Assembly (NCBI GenBank): GCA_020852175.1 | Contig: JADZBH010000019.1 | Coordinates: 48,093-112,092, forward strand | Reading direction: 5' to 3' | Origin: Bryobacterales bacterium | Lineage (GTDB): Bacteria; Acidobacteriota; Terriglobia; Bryobacterales; Bryobacteraceae | DNA: 64,000 bases | In this document: positions 1 through 14,200 of the stretch, piece after piece | How positions within the stretch are numbered: the stretch's first letter is position 1 | Layout: every line of letters begins with the position of its first letter | Notes under the pieces: model-generated | Databases searched by the model: none | The model's input: the letters and a program-made list of their open reading frames with translations, nothing else | Told to the model about the DNA's origin: nothing | Translations under genes and position numbers: made by a program

Positions 1-1573
1 AGATCCGCTCAGGCGGCATCAACTTCAGCTCTCCGCCCGCGCGCGCCCGCCGGAACAGGCTCAGGTAGCCTTGATGGTTCAGCATCACCAGGTCCGGCAG
101 GCCGTCGCGGTCCCAATCCACCACGCGGGGAGTGGTGCGCCACTGTGTCAGCAACTGTTTTCCTTTGGGCTGCCACCACACCCAGTCCGGCTTCGGCGTG
201 GCGCCTCTCCATTCCACCTCCACAGGACGCGCCGCTTCCAGTTCCCCGTTGGCCGCGCGCCGGTACCACACGATCTCCCCCAGGATGTCGTTCACCAGAA
301 TGTCCGGACGTCCGTCCAGGTCCCAGTCGGCCACCCAGGGATTCGTGTAGCCCCACTTGGCCTCCGCCGGACCCTGCACGCTTCCGTTGGGTCCGGCCAT
401 GTTGCGAATCACCTTGCCCGCGGCCTTCAGGAACCCGCGTCCGGCAAAGCGCGCCGCCGTCTTCGTGCCCGTATTCTCGAACAGTTCCAGGTAGCCGGCC
501 GAGTTGCCCGCGATCAGATCCAGGTCGCCATCGCCGTCCCAATCAGCGGCAGAGGGGCGCGACAGCACGCCGCTTTTCAGATACGGGTCCATCTGCACCA
601 GTTGCTTCGGCGCGGCAAAACGAGGCTCCTGCCCGCGCGGCGCCAGGTTCTCCACCAGCCACACGGTGCCGTCCTCCTGGCCGATCAGCAGCGAAGGCCG
701 CCCGTCCTTGTGCCACTGAACGGCGCGCGGCTGAATCATGCACAACTCCATTTTCAGCGGACGCCCGCCGGCTTCGATCCGCACCGGCGCCTGCAACCCT
801 TCAGCCCCGGCCCGGTGCAGCGACACATCATCGAGGAACGAACCCGTGATCAGCGACCACTTGCCGTCGCCCAGCCAGTCCACCGCGGCTGGCGCGGGAC
901 TTCCATAGGTGTCAATCGTCTTTCCGCCGGACTCCAGCTTCCGGGGTTCTTCGTATCGCGGCTGTGCGTTGGTCCCCACGTTCCGGTAAAGGTACACATA
1001 GCCGTGCAACGGTCCGCGCAGCCACTTGCCCGTCTCGTCGTAGGCGTCGTCCCAGCCGTAGTCGCGCCAATCGCTTGTGCCGTTCAGCAGGTCGATTCTT
1101 CCGTCATGATCCCAGTCCACCGGAAACCACTGATCGTCACGGCCCACATGGTAGGACCGCCGCACCGGCAGCTCGACATAGCGGTCCAGGCGGTTCCTCC
1201 GGACGTTGTCGTAGTAGCCGCCTCTCACCATCAGATCCGGCGCGCCATCTCCGTTCGCATCGGCAACCACGGCATCATGATGTCCTTTTCCGATCCGCTC
1301 AGCCGCGGCGAACAGCGGCGCCTCCTGCGATCCGACATTCCGGAACAGGTACGTTCCGTTGTATAACCGGTTCCCGCTGGACACGATCAGATCCAGATCG
1401 CCGTCGCCATCCATGTCGACGGCCCCGGGATGGGGCCATAAACCAATGCCCAGCGCTCCCTTCACGCCCGCCGTTCCGTAGGTGGCCTGGGAGCCATCGC
1501 CCAACAGAGCCGGGCGTATCTGGCCCCAAACAATAGCGGAGAAAAGGAGAACGATGAGCAGATGAAAGTGCAT
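1..1573 (-). CDS. Exported VCBS/FG-GAP repeat protein (3' end off window)
   Basis: An open frame starts at ATG 1573 and runs off the left edge, leaving about 524 residues visible. The N-terminus (MHFHLLIVLLFSAIVWGQ) is a signal peptide. The body repeatedly shows the calcium-binding-like turns of VCBS/FG-GAP repeats, such as VDWDHDGRIDLL, VADWDLDGRPDIL and VVDWDRDGLPDLV, each followed by short beta-strand segments with Trp/Tyr. Such proteins form extracytoplasmic beta-propellers; the ligand or activity cannot be told from the sequence. It is divergent from the M13 peptidase, with only about 60 bp between the two starts. The long plus-strand frame across it at 71-1366 is an antisense shadow. 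Because the C-terminus is missing, an additional domain there cannot be excluded. Confidence 0.85.
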   Translation of the reverse strand, partial: MHFHLLIVLLFSAIVWGQIRPALLGDGSQATYGTAGVKGALGIGLWPHPGAVDMDGDGDLDLIVSSGNRLYNGTYLFRNVGSQEAPLFAAAERIGKGHHDAVVADANGDGAPDLMVRGGYYDNVRRNRLDRYVELPVRRSYHVGRDDQWFPVDWDHDGRIDLLNGTSDWRDYGWDDAYDETGKWLRGPLHGYVYLYRNVGTNAQPRYEEPRKLESGGKTIDTYGSPAPAAVDWLGDGKWSLITGSFLDDVSLHRAGAEGLQAPVRIEAGGRPLKMELCMIQPRAVQWHKDGRPSLLIGQEDGTVWLVENLAPRGQEPRFAAPKQLVQMDPYLKSGVLSRPSAADWDGDGDLDLIAGNSAGYLELFENTGTKTAARFAGRGFLKAAGKVIRNMAGPNGSVQGPAEAKWGYTNPWVADWDLDGRPDILVNDILGEIVWYRRAANGELEAARPVEVEWRGATPKPDWVWWQPKGKQLLTQWRTTPRVVDWDRDGLPDLVMLNHQGYLSLFRRARAGGELKLMPPERI

Positions 1574-1635
1574 TTCAGAATCAGAATATACAAACCCACC
1601 CGCTTGTGGAGAGTCTATCCGCTGTGGTTACCCTA

Positions 1636-3669
1636 ATGGATGTGAACCTAACCAGGCTGCTTGTGCTTACCGCTTTCTGCTCGCTTCTTCCGGCGCAGTC
1701 TTCCGGCCCGGTGAAAAGCGGCATCGACATCGACGGCATGGACAAATCCTGCAAACCCTGCGACGACTTTTACCGGTACGCCAACGGGACGTTCCTCGAC
1801 AAGAACCCGATTCCGGCCCGCTATTCCAATTGGGGCACTTTCGGCATTCTGGGCGAGGCCAATCGCGAGCGCTTGAAAACGATCCTCGAAGCCGCCGCAG
1901 CATCCAAGGCGCCCGCCAGATCCAATGAACGCCGCATCGGCGACTTTTACTCCAGTTGCATGGACACCGCCGCGATAGACGCGCGCGGGGCCAAGCCCAT
2001 CGACGCTGAACTGAAGATGGTGGCTGGCGTCTCCTCGCGCGCCGGACTCGTCAAGGTGCTGAACAACCTCCAGAGGGCGCAAGCGGCGAGCTTGTTCGGG
2101 CTCTACTCGTCTCCCGACGCGAAGAACACGTCGGAGATCGTACTCTATCTCGGCACGGGAGGGCTGTCGCTGCCCGACCGCGACTATTACTTTCGCGACG
2201 ACGAGAAGAGCAAAGAGATTCGCGCGCAGTTCGTGAAGCATGTCGCGCGTATGCTCGTGCTGCTGGGTGACGATGCCGCCGCCGCGGCCGCCGCCGCGAA
2301 CAACGTTCTGGCCTTCGAGACCGAGCGCGCCGCTGTCCGGTTGACGCGCGCCGACCGCCGCAATCCCGACAAGACCTACAACAAGATGGATCTAGCCGCG
2401 CTGGAAAAGGCGAGCCCCACGTTCGATTGGAAAGGTTTACTCGCGAACAACCGCATCCCCGCCGGAACCGCCATCATCGTCAGCGAGCCGAAGGCCGTCG
2501 AGCAGATCGAGCAACAGTTCGCCACGGCCGAATTGAACACGTGGAAAACCTGGCTCCGCTGGGCGGTGGTGCGCAATGCCGCCACGGAACTTTCCAAGCC
2601 TTTTTACGATGAGGACTTCGCCTTCCAGCAAACCGTCCTCAATGGCGTGAAGGAGCAGCGTCCCCGCTGGCAGGTGTGCGCCACGGCCACCGATGGCCTG
2701 CTGGGCGAAGCGCTTGGCGAAGTCTTCGTGAAAAAGCACTTTCCGCCCGAGGCCAAGCGCCGCATGTTGGAGCTTGTCGAGAACCTGCGGGCCGCCCTGC
2801 GCGAGGAACTTGCCAACGCCGCGTGGCTGGAAGAGGCCACCAAACAGAATGCCTTGAAGAAGCTGAACGCCTTCTATCCCAAGATCGGTTACCCCGACCG
2901 TTTTCGTGATTACGCGGGCGTGAGCATCTCCGCCAGGGACTACTTTGGCAATGCCCGCGGCGCGGCCATCGCCGACCGTCAATACGACCTGGCGAAGATC
3001 GGCAAGCCGGTTGACCGCAACGACTGGAGCATGACGCCGCCCACGGTGAACGCCTACTACAGCCCATTGCGCAACGAGATCGCCTTTCCGGCCGGGATCC
3101 TCCAACCGCCGTTCTTCGATCTGAATGCCGACGACGCGGCCAACTATGGCGCCATTGGAACGGTGATCGGCCACGAAATGGGGCACGGATTCGACGACCA
3201 GGGCTCCAAGTTCGCCGCCGACGGCTCGTTAACCAACTGGTGGACCGATTCTGACCGCAAGAAGTTCGAAGCCCGCGCGCAGTGTATCACCGACGAGTTC
3301 AACACGCTGGAGGTGGGCGGCGGTTTGCCCAACCACAATGGCAAACTCGTCACCGGCGAGGCGCTTGGCGACCTGGGCGGCGTCACGCTCGCCTTCAAGG
3401 CATACCAACGGTCGCTGCAGGGCAAGCCTGCTCCGGTCATTGACGGCTTCACGGGCGAGCAGCGCTTCTTTCTCTCCTTCACCCGCGTCTGGGCCCGGCA
3501 CTTCCGGCCCGAGGCCGCGCGCCTGCGCATCCAGACGGACCCGCATCCGCTTGACCGCTGGCGCGCCATTGGCACGCTGCAAAACGTGCCCGAATTTCAC
3601 AAGGCGTTCCAGTGCAAGCTGGGCGATGCCATGGTACGGCCGCCCGAAAAGCAGTGCAAGCTCTGGTAG
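1636..3669 (+). CDS. M13 family zinc metallopeptidase (neprilysin/PepO-like)
   Basis: Secreted or periplasmic zinc endopeptidase of the M13 family. A signal peptide (MDVNLTRLLVLTAFCSLLPAQ) is followed by the family's N-terminal helical domain with the CKPCDDFYRYANG start. The C-terminal catalytic domain holds NAYYSPLRNEIAFPAGILQP, the HExxH zinc motif in IGHEMGHGFDDQG, and GEALGDLGG, which supplies the third zinc ligand Glu and its Asp partner in place of the usual ENIADNGG. The protein ends in the expected CxLW-type tail (KQCKLW). Length is 677 residues, normal for M13. ATG 1636 is preferred because it puts the signal peptide at the N-terminus; a GTG at 1606 in the same frame would add ten residues. 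The stop is 1 bp from the end of the convergent atl-like gene. Confidence 0.95.
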   Translation: MDVNLTRLLVLTAFCSLLPAQSSGPVKSGIDIDGMDKSCKPCDDFYRYANGTFLDKNPIPARYSNWGTFGILGEANRERLKTILEAAAASKAPARSNERRIGDFYSSCMDTAAIDARGAKPIDAELKMVAGVSSRAGLVKVLNNLQRAQAASLFGLYSSPDAKNTSEIVLYLGTGGLSLPDRDYYFRDDEKSKEIRAQFVKHVARMLVLLGDDAAAAAAAANNVLAFETERAAVRLTRADRRNPDKTYNKMDLAALEKASPTFDWKGLLANNRIPAGTAIIVSEPKAVEQIEQQFATAELNTWKTWLRWAVVRNAATELSKPFYDEDFAFQQTVLNGVKEQRPRWQVCATATDGLLGEALGEVFVKKHFPPEAKRRMLELVENLRAALREELANAAWLEEATKQNALKKLNAFYPKIGYPDRFRDYAGVSISARDYFGNARGAAIADRQYDLAKIGKPVDRNDWSMTPPTVNAYYSPLRNEIAFPAGILQPPFFDLNADDAANYGAIGTVIGHEMGHGFDDQGSKFAADGSLTNWWTDSDRKKFEARAQCITDEFNTLEVGGGLPNHNGKLVTGEALGDLGGVTLAFKAYQRSLQGKPAPVIDGFTGEQRFFLSFTRVWARHFRPEAARLRIQTDPHPLDRWRAIGTLQNVPEFHKAFQCKLGDAMVRPPEKQCKLW

Positions 3670-3670
3670 C

Positions 3671-4051
3671 TTAGTCCAGCTCCCACGTCCGGAAGAGGTG
3701 CTGGTGCGCCTGCATGTCCACGCGCTTTCCCTTGAACTTCACGCCTTCCATTTCGAGCCGGAGGCGTTGTTCGTAAGCGGCCGTCTGGTGCAATTTGATT
3801 TGCCCGCCGGCCCCCAGCACGCGTTGCCATGGCAGCCCCGCCGAGTCGTTGCGGAGGATTCGGGCCACCAACCGGTGATAGAGAGGATAGCCAGCGGCGG
3901 CGGCCACCTGCCCGTAGGTGGCCACCCTGCCTTTGGGGATCGAACGAATCACACGCCGGATGGCCGACTCCCGTTGTTCGTTCGGGCGCAGACCGTCGCG
4001 GATAATACGCCGTTTCAGCTTCGCATCGGGAACCGGTCTGGCATCCCGCAT
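3671..4051 (-). CDS. Alkyltransferase-like protein (ATL, MGMT DNA-binding domain)
   Basis: A 126-residue protein corresponding to the DNA-binding domain of O6-methylguanine-DNA methyltransferase (AIRRVIRSIPKGRVATYGQVA, then YHRLVARILRNDSAGLPWQRVL). At the active-site position, where MGMT has PCHRV, this protein has PWQRV (Trp75), the replacement that defines ATL proteins. Such proteins flip and bind O6-alkylguanine without repairing it and hand the lesion to nucleotide excision repair; that role is known for the family, not shown here. The start at ATG 4051 lies 23 bp after the stop of the rhamnulose-phosphate aldolase gene, so it may be the last gene of that operon. The same frame stays open upstream to 4846, but that part lies antiparallel in frame to the aldolase gene and is not coding. 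Confidence 0.88.
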   Translation of the reverse strand: MRDARPVPDAKLKRRIIRDGLRPNEQRESAIRRVIRSIPKGRVATYGQVAAAAGYPLYHRLVARILRNDSAGLPWQRVLGAGGQIKLHQTAAYEQRLRLEMEGVKFKGKRVDMQAHQHLFRTWELD

Positions 4052-4074
4052 CGGTGTGCCGCCTCCGCGCGGCT

Positions 4075-6267
<2,193 letters not shown>

Positions 6268-6344
6268 GAATTTCCTTACAAAAAATTTGGAGGGGTTTGT
6301 TCCATTTTAAGATGTCCCGGACGCAGCCGCCTTCGCCCGTTCCG

Positions 6345-6665
6345 CTACGCCAGATGGAACACCTCTTCCAGCGGGCGCATCTGTTCGTCGGCGCGCCTCC
6401 CCGCGGCGTCCACGAAGAATCCCTTCATCGACTCCTGCCACACGGCGTTGATTGGCTCCCGCGACATGCGCTGGCGCGCCCCGGCGAAATCTTCCGTCTC
6501 CAGGTAGCCCACCAGCATGCCATCGTCGCGCAAAAACAGCGAGTAGTTCCGCCAGCCGGTGCGGCTCAGCGCTTCCCGCATCTCCGGCCACACCGTCCGG
6601 TGGCGTTCCTTGTACTCCTCCAGCCGTTCCGGCTTCACCTGAAGCACAAAACAAACTCTTTGCAT
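6345..6665 (-). CDS. rhaM: L-rhamnose mutarotase
   Basis: A 106-residue protein with the complete RhaM pattern: QRVCFVLQVKPERLEEYKERH, then WPEMREALSRTGWRNYSLFL and the C-terminal MRPLEEVFHL. The enzyme interconverts alpha and beta anomers of L-rhamnose, speeding entry into catabolism; it is a cytoplasmic dimeric alpha/beta-barrel. His in the KERH segment and Tyr/Trp in the body match family active-site positions. A strong GGGGGA ribosome-binding site precedes ATG 6665. It sits between the DUF1501 gene (48 bp upstream) and the rhamnulose-phosphate aldolase gene, all on the minus strand. Confidence 0.95.
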   Translation of the reverse strand: MQRVCFVLQVKPERLEEYKERHRTVWPEMREALSRTGWRNYSLFLRDDGMLVGYLETEDFAGARQRMSREPINAVWQESMKGFFVDAAGRRADEQMRPLEEVFHLA

Positions 6666-6713
6666 GTGAGATCCCCCGTTCGCCTATGAGGCTGGCGCGC
6701 GCGGCCGTGCGCG

Positions 6714-8093
<1,380 letters not shown>

Positions 8094-8097
8094 TTTG

Positions 8098-11000
8098 TTA
8101 CTCCTTGGTGATGGTCTCGTCCAGGTTCAGCAGCAGACGCGCCATCGCCGTCCACACCCGCGCGGGTTCCTGGAACCGCTTCTGTTGTTTGTTGAGAAAG
8201 GCGGCCAACTCGGCCTCTTCCGCCGCCGTGGGGCGGCGCGAGGTGCAGCGCTCGAAGGCGAAGGCGAGCCGCTGGCGGTCCGTCGTCCCGCCGTCGTGCA
8301 GAACCAGTTTTCCTAACGCCTGAGCGGCTTCAAAGAACAGAGGTTCGTTCAGGGTGGTCAAAGCCTGCAACGGAGTGTTCGAGCGCGTCCGCCGGACACA
8401 GGCGATATCGCCATTCGGCGTGTCGAAATTCGTCAGCATCGGGTACGGCACCGACCGGTAACGGAATGTATAGAGCGCCCGCCGGTAGCGCTCGGTCCCT
8501 TTCGCCTCGTCCCACACTTTCGGACCGTAGCTTGCCGGGGGCTGGAACAGGAACGAAGGCGCCGGAGGGAACACGCTGGGGCCTCCCACCTCACCGTTCA
8601 GCAATCCGCTCGCCGCCAGCGCGATGTCGCGCACGATTTCGCCTTCCACGCGCACGCGCGGTCCGCGAGCCAGCAGGCGGTTGAACAGGTCCCGCTCCTT
8701 TAGTTCCGGCGTCTGCCGCGAGGACTGCCGGTAGGTGGCCGACATCACGATGGCGCGGTGCAGGTCCTTGACCTTCCAGCCTTTGTCCATGAACTCCACC
8801 GAAAGCCAGTCCAGCAGCTCCGGATGCGAGGGCGCCGGGCTTTGCTTTCCCAGATCCTCCGGCGTCTCCACCAGTCCCGTGCCAAAGTAGCTTTGCCAAA
8901 CGCGATTCACGAACGAACGGGCCGTGGTGGGCGAGTTGCGCGCCGCCACCCATCGCGCGAAGGTCAGCCGCGCGGGTTCGTCCGGCGTCAACTTTCCGGG
9001 CATCGCGTGAAGGAACGCGGGCACGCCAGGCTCCACCGGCTTGCCCGGTTTCAGGAAATCGCCGCGCGACAGGATGTTCGTCATCCGCCGTGCTTCACGC
9101 TCGTTCAACACCAACTGCGTGGAACCTTCCGGGTGCTGGCGCCATGTCTTCTCAATTTCCCCATTCTCAGCCGCCCACTCCGGAATGCGCTCGCGCAGCA
9201 GTTCGAACGATCCGGCCAGCACGGGCATCGGATCGCGCAGCGAGGTTACCGATACGCGCATTCGGCCCAGGTTGTAGTTTTGGTTGTCGTCGGAGTTCCA
9301 GCCGCCGTGATTCTGTTTCAGGTATACCGTCACCAGCGTTCCGCCCGGGAAGCCAAAGGGTTTTTCGGCGATGAACACGGCGTTGCGCGGCTGGTTCCGG
9401 CGGGCCGGGCCATCGTCGATGCCCCACGCCGTCCTGTCGTCGTTGTCAATCGCGTACGCCACGGGGCCCGTCACGCGCGGTTCCTTCTTCCCCGCCAACT
9501 CTTCTTTGTCGCGATAAATGGCATCGATGGGCGTTTCAGCCAGATTCACATCCGCCAGCGCCCGCACGAACTTTACCTTTTCCACCTTGGCCGGATCGTC
9601 CGCCGGCGCGACTTCGGCCTCGAACTCCGTGAGCGCGCCCGTCCCCTTGATGCTGCGGCCGGGGCCTCCGCGCGGCAGGTTCGGATCCATGAGCAGTTCC
9701 AGGCGCATGGCGGTGATGCCGGCTGCCGTGATCTTGCCCTGCAACTTCACGCGGCTCTTGGTCGGCGCATACCCGGACGCGAGCATCGAGCCATCGCCCA
9801 TCTCCAGGTACTTCTGCCCGCCGGTGGAGATGTCCTCCGCCGCCAGATTCACCGTCGTCCAGTCGCTCTCCTTGGATGACATCGACGCCAGCCGCGTCCG
9901 CCACCCGGGCATGCGTTTTTCCAGCGCCGACTCCAGTTCGGTAACTCGCGCCAGCACCTGCTTGCGTTGCTTCTGCTCGCCAGGCGTGTAGACGGTGGCG
10001 TTCGATTCATGCGAATTGTTCAGAAACGCGAATAGTTTGTAGTACTCTTCCTGCGTCAACGGATCGAACTTGTGGTTGTGGCACTGCGCGCATTGAATCG
10101 TGATGCCCAGCATCGCCTTGCCCACGGCGTCCATACGGTCGAACATCGCCTCCATCCGGAACTGTTCCGGATCGATGCCGCCCTCTTCGTTGATCATGGA
10201 ATTCCGCAGGAAGCCGGTAGCCACGCGCAACTGCTGAGCCTCGGCCGGGGACTTCGCCGTTCGCGCCATCAGGTCGCCCGCCAACTGCTGCTCTAAAAAC
10301 TGGTCATACGGCAGATCGCGGTTGAACGCGTTGATCACCCAGTCGCGATAGAACCACACCCAGCGCGGCTTATCCTTTTCGAACCCATCCGAGTCCGCAT
10401 AGCGCGCCGCGTCCAGCCAGATGCGCGCCCAGCGTTCGCCATAGTGGGGCGAGGCCAGCAGCCGCTCCACCTGCTTTTCATAAGCGCGCGGAGAAGAGTC
10501 AGCCAGAAACGCCTTCACTTCGGCAGCCGTCGGAGGCAGACCCGTCAGGTCGAGACTCACGCGCCGCAGCAGGGTAATCCTGTCCGCTTCCGGTGAATGC
10601 GCCAGGCCCTCTTTTTCCAGCCGGGCCAGCACGAACCGGTCCACCGGGTTGCGCGCCCACGCCGCTTCGCGCACCTGCGGCAGCGCGGGGCGGACCGGCG
10701 CCACGTAGGCCCAATGCTTCTTCACGGCGGCGTTCCGCGCGCCTACGCCGTCCGGCCATGCCGCGCCTTCGTCGATCCACCGCTTCAGAACCGCCAGTTG
10801 CTCAGCCGGCAGGGGTTTTCCGCCCATCGGCATTCTCGGCTGGTCGCCCACACCGGCCGTCCGCAGGTACAACGGGCTGTGCGCCGCGTCGCCTGGAACG
10901 ATCGCCTTGCCCGACTGCCCGCCCGCCATGGCGGTGTTTTTCGCATCCAGCCGAAGCCCGCCCATCTGCGCCCTGGCGCCGTGGCATGCCGCGCAGGACC

Positions 11001-11136
11001 TGTCGAGCAGGGGCTTTATATCACGCTCAAAGTCCACTTTCTCCGGTTGCTGCGCCGCGCCGGGCAGGCAGAAACCAGCCAATAGAGACAAGGAGGCCCA
11101 GAAAGAATACGGAACTTTCATCGCGATGTTGCCCAT
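8098..11136 (-). CDS. PSD1 / planctomycete-type cytochrome c protein (DUF1549-DUF1553)
   Basis: A 1012-residue exported protein. A signal peptide is followed by a c-type haem site CAACH (Cys48, Cys51, His52) in the planctomycete cytochrome C domain, then DUF1549 (about 160-370, with [16 protein letters not shown] and LTGLPPT), a second CAQCH motif (near 373), a sugar-binding-like middle region, and DUF1553 (about 690-960, with [20 protein letters not shown] and [11 protein letters not shown]). Family members are predicted periplasmic electron-transfer or oxidoreductase proteins; no reaction is established. A second start at ATG 11121 (MKVPYSF) gives a neater signal peptide than ATG 11136. It is probably the first gene of the run continuing through DUF1501, rhaM, the aldolase and the ATL gene. 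Confidence 0.92.
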   Translation of the reverse strand: MGNIAMKVPYSFWASLSLLAGFCLPGAAQQPEKVDFERDIKPLLDRSCAACHGARAQMGGLRLDAKNTAMAGGQSGKAIVPGDAAHSPLYLRTAGVGDQPRMPMGGKPLPAEQLAVLKRWIDEGAAWPDGVGARNAAVKKHWAYVAPVRPALPQVREAAWARNPVDRFVLARLEKEGLAHSPEADRITLLRRVSLDLTGLPPTAAEVKAFLADSSPRAYEKQVERLLASPHYGERWARIWLDAARYADSDGFEKDKPRWVWFYRDWVINAFNRDLPYDQFLEQQLAGDLMARTAKSPAEAQQLRVATGFLRNSMINEEGGIDPEQFRMEAMFDRMDAVGKAMLGITIQCAQCHNHKFDPLTQEEYYKLFAFLNNSHESNATVYTPGEQKQRKQVLARVTELESALEKRMPGWRTRLASMSSKESDWTTVNLAAEDISTGGQKYLEMGDGSMLASGYAPTKSRVKLQGKITAAGITAMRLELLMDPNLPRGGPGRSIKGTGALTEFEAEVAPADDPAKVEKVKFVRALADVNLAETPIDAIYRDKEELAGKKEPRVTGPVAYAIDNDDRTAWGIDDGPARRNQPRNAVFIAEKPFGFPGGTLVTVYLKQNHGGWNSDDNQNYNLGRMRVSVTSLRDPMPVLAGSFELLRERIPEWAAENGEIEKTWRQHPEGSTQLVLNEREARRMTNILSRGDFLKPGKPVEPGVPAFLHAMPGKLTPDEPARLTFARWVAARNSPTTARSFVNRVWQSYFGTGLVETPEDLGKQSPAPSHPELLDWLSVEFMDKGWKVKDLHRAIVMSATYRQSSRQTPELKERDLFNRLLARGPRVRVEGEIVRDIALAASGLLNGEVGGPSVFPPAPSFLFQPPASYGPKVWDEAKGTERYRRALYTFRYRSVPYPMLTNFDTPNGDIACVRRTRSNTPLQALTTLNEPLFFEAAQALGKLVLHDGGTTDRQRLAFAFERCTSRRPTAAEEAELAAFLNKQQKRFQEPARVWTAMARLLLNLDETITKE

Positions 11137-11266
11137 ATTCTTTCACAAGCGCGCCCGCGCCGGTTAGGGGCAAAAGTTCACACGCAAAAGGTTGAGTTTC
11201 GTATATACTAGCTCCCGCACAAATGCCCCGGGGGCATTCAGTCAAGAACTAGGGGGGTACTCATCT
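11137..11266. promoter_or_regulatory. Divergent intergenic region with receptor promoter elements
   Basis: This 130-bp gap separates the PSD1 gene (minus) from the first TonB-dependent receptor (plus). It holds TATACT at 11204-11209, a good -10 for the receptor, inside the palindromic GTATATAC; no well-spaced -35 is obvious, so the promoter call is tentative. The purine-rich AGGGGGG at 11251-11257, about nine bases before ATG 11267, is the ribosome-binding site. It is part of GGGGTACT (11254-11261), an octamer that recurs upstream of the other two receptors. Confidence 0.4.
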
Positions 11267-14200
11267 ATGAGGCCGGTATTGTTTTTGCTGTTGAGCGTCT
11301 TTGTGCCTGCCGCGTTCGCGCAAAGCGACCGTGGCGTCATCACAGGCACCGTAACGGATTCCTCAAATGCCGCGGTTCCCGGCGCCAAGGTGGCTGTGCG
11401 GAATGTCGCCACCAATGTGGGGTCGACCACGGAGACGACATCGTCGGGAGACTTCACGATTCCCGCGCTGCCCGTTGGCACCTACGAACTGCGCGTGGAA
11501 AAACAGGGGTTCAAAACGGCCGTACGATCCGAAGTGATCGTCAACGCCGGCGCGACCGTGGCCGTCAATGCCACGCTGGAAGTAGGCGCCGTCTCCGAAT
11601 CGGTACAGGTGGCCGCCACACTCGAACTGTTGCAAACTTCCACGGCCAAGGTCACCACGGCCGTGTCGAACAAGATGGTGGATGAGTTGCCGCTGGTTGT
11701 CGGAGGGGCCATGCGCGGCGCTTTCGATCTGGCGTTGATCACGCCGCAGGTGAATCAACCCAATGACGACAACCTGAACATCGGCGGCGGCCAGGGCGGC
11801 TCCTACGGAGCGACGCTGGACGGCGTTTCCGTCCTCACGGGCCGGTTCAATTCCGTGCAGTGGGCCAACGTGAACACGCCTTCGGTGGACGCCATCACGG
11901 AGTTTTCCGTGGAAACCAACGGTTTCAAGGCCGAGTTCGGACGGGGACAGGGCGGCATGATCACCTTTTCCTCCAAGTCCGGTACCAACGAATTGCATGG
12001 CACGGCCTATGAGTTTCTCCGCAACGATGCTCTCGATGCCCGCCGCTTCTTCGAGGCGCAGAAGGCCAAGTACAAGCAGCACGACTACGGTTGGAGCGTC
12101 GGCGGCCCGGTGTACATTCCCAAAATCTACGACGGCCGGAACAAGACCTTCTTCTTCACCTCGGGCGAATGGTTCCGCAACCGTGTCGGCGCCGGCAGTG
12201 GCCGGTTCAGCATTCCAACTCCGGAAATGCATAACGGCGATTTCAGCAACTGGGTGGACGGAACGGGCAGGGCGCTGCCCATCTACGATCCCAGCACGAC
12301 GCGCGCCAACCCCAACGGTTCCGGCTTTCTTCGCACGCCATTCGCCAATAACCAGGTTCCCGTGGGCCGCTTTTCTCCCATCGCGCGCAGCTACAGCAAC
12401 CTGGTGAAGGACTTTCTGAAGCCCAATAATGGCGCTGCTCCGGGCGCCAGCGACTATGTGCGCAACAACTACATCAACAATGCCGGCACCGCGCTCGATC
12501 CCTGGACCAAATACAGCGTCAAGGCCGATCACAACTTCGGCATCAACGACCGTGTCAGCTTCCTCTACAACTACGGTCTCCACGAGCGCACGCCCGGCAC
12601 GGACGGCTTCCCCGGCCTGCCCGGCATTCTGAACGAAAACCGCATCGACAATCAGAAAAGCCACGTCTATCGCGGCACCTACGACAAGGTGATCACGCCC
12701 ACCCTGGTGAACCACATGTTCGGCGGCGTCAACTTCTGGAAGGAACGCCACGATGCGCTGACGCTGGACGGCGGCTGGCAGCAAAAAGGCGTCTGCGTGA
12801 AAGGCGCATGGGATTGTAACCGCAACCTGCTGATCGTCGAATCCTCCGACTACAGCACCTGGGTCGCCCGCGCCTACGACGGATCGGAAAACCTGGTCTT
12901 CTCCTTCGGCGACGACCTGACCTGGACCAAGGGCAAGCACACGATCAAGGCCGGCTACCTCTGGGAAAGAATGCATTACAACGGCTTCGGCCAGCAAACT
13001 ATTGGCGGTCTGATTCGCGGCGACCGCCGTTCCACCAGCATCCCCAACGACAACAACCTGAGCACCGGCGGCGGCAACGGTTTCGCCTCGTTCCTGCTGG
13101 GCCAGGGCTACACGGGCGGTACGGAGAACGACCGCTTCGTGGGCCAGCAGTGGCGCAGCCACGCCTGGTATGTCCAGGACGACTGGAAGGTTTCGCCCAA
13201 GCTCACGCTGAACCTGGGCGTGCGGTATGAGTTCACGCTGCCGCCCATCGAACAGACGGATAAGTGGAGCGATCTGGATATGGCGCTCCCCAACGCCCGT
13301 GCCGGCAACCGGCCCGGCGCGCTGCGTTTCGCCGGTTTCGGTCCGGGCCGCGAGAACCGCCGCGCCCTGGCCAGCGGCTGGTATGGCGGCATCGGCCCGC
13401 GATTCGGCCTCGCCTACGCCATGGATTCGAAGACCGTCATCCGCGCCAGCATTGGCCGCAGCTTCGGCGTCGCCAAGACGATCACGGGCAGCGCCCATTT
13501 CGAAGGCTCCACGCTGGTCTTTTCCGCCTCCAGCCTGGACAACGGCGTGACGCCCATCTTCCTGTTGGACCAGGGACTGCCGCCCTACACCAAGCCGCCG
13601 GTGATCGATCCAACCTTCTCGAATGGCGCGAGCCCGGCCTATTGGGATGGCGAAGCCGTGCGCCTGCCGGAGAACTACCAGTGGACGATGTCCGTCCAGC
13701 GCCAGGTGAGCAGCACGCTGGTCTTTGAAGCGAACTATTCGGCCACCATGGGCTTGCGGCTTGTCGCCGGGCTGAAACGCTACAACCAGCTTCCCTTCGG
13801 CATGCTGGAGAAGTACGGCCGGACGCTGCTTTCGAGTTCCATCGACTCGCCGGCCGCCGCCGCGGCGGGCCTCAGCCGTCCTTACACGGACATCAACTGC
13901 CAGTTCAGCGCCACCTGCGCACCGGTCAGCGTCGCGCAGGCGCTACGCCCATTCCCCCAGTTTCGCGACATCAACACCGCCGCCGGCGCGGGCGACAAGA
14001 GCGGCCATTCCAGCTATCACTCCCTGGTCTTGAAGCTCGACAAGCGGTACGCCTCCGGGCTTACCATGCAGGGCTCCTATGTCTTTTCGAAGTTGTTCAC
14101 CGACGCCGACGGATACAATCCCGACAATGGCACGCTGGACCACTACAACCGCCGTCTGGAAAAGTCCATTGGCGAGTTCGACCTCACGCACAACCTCAAG

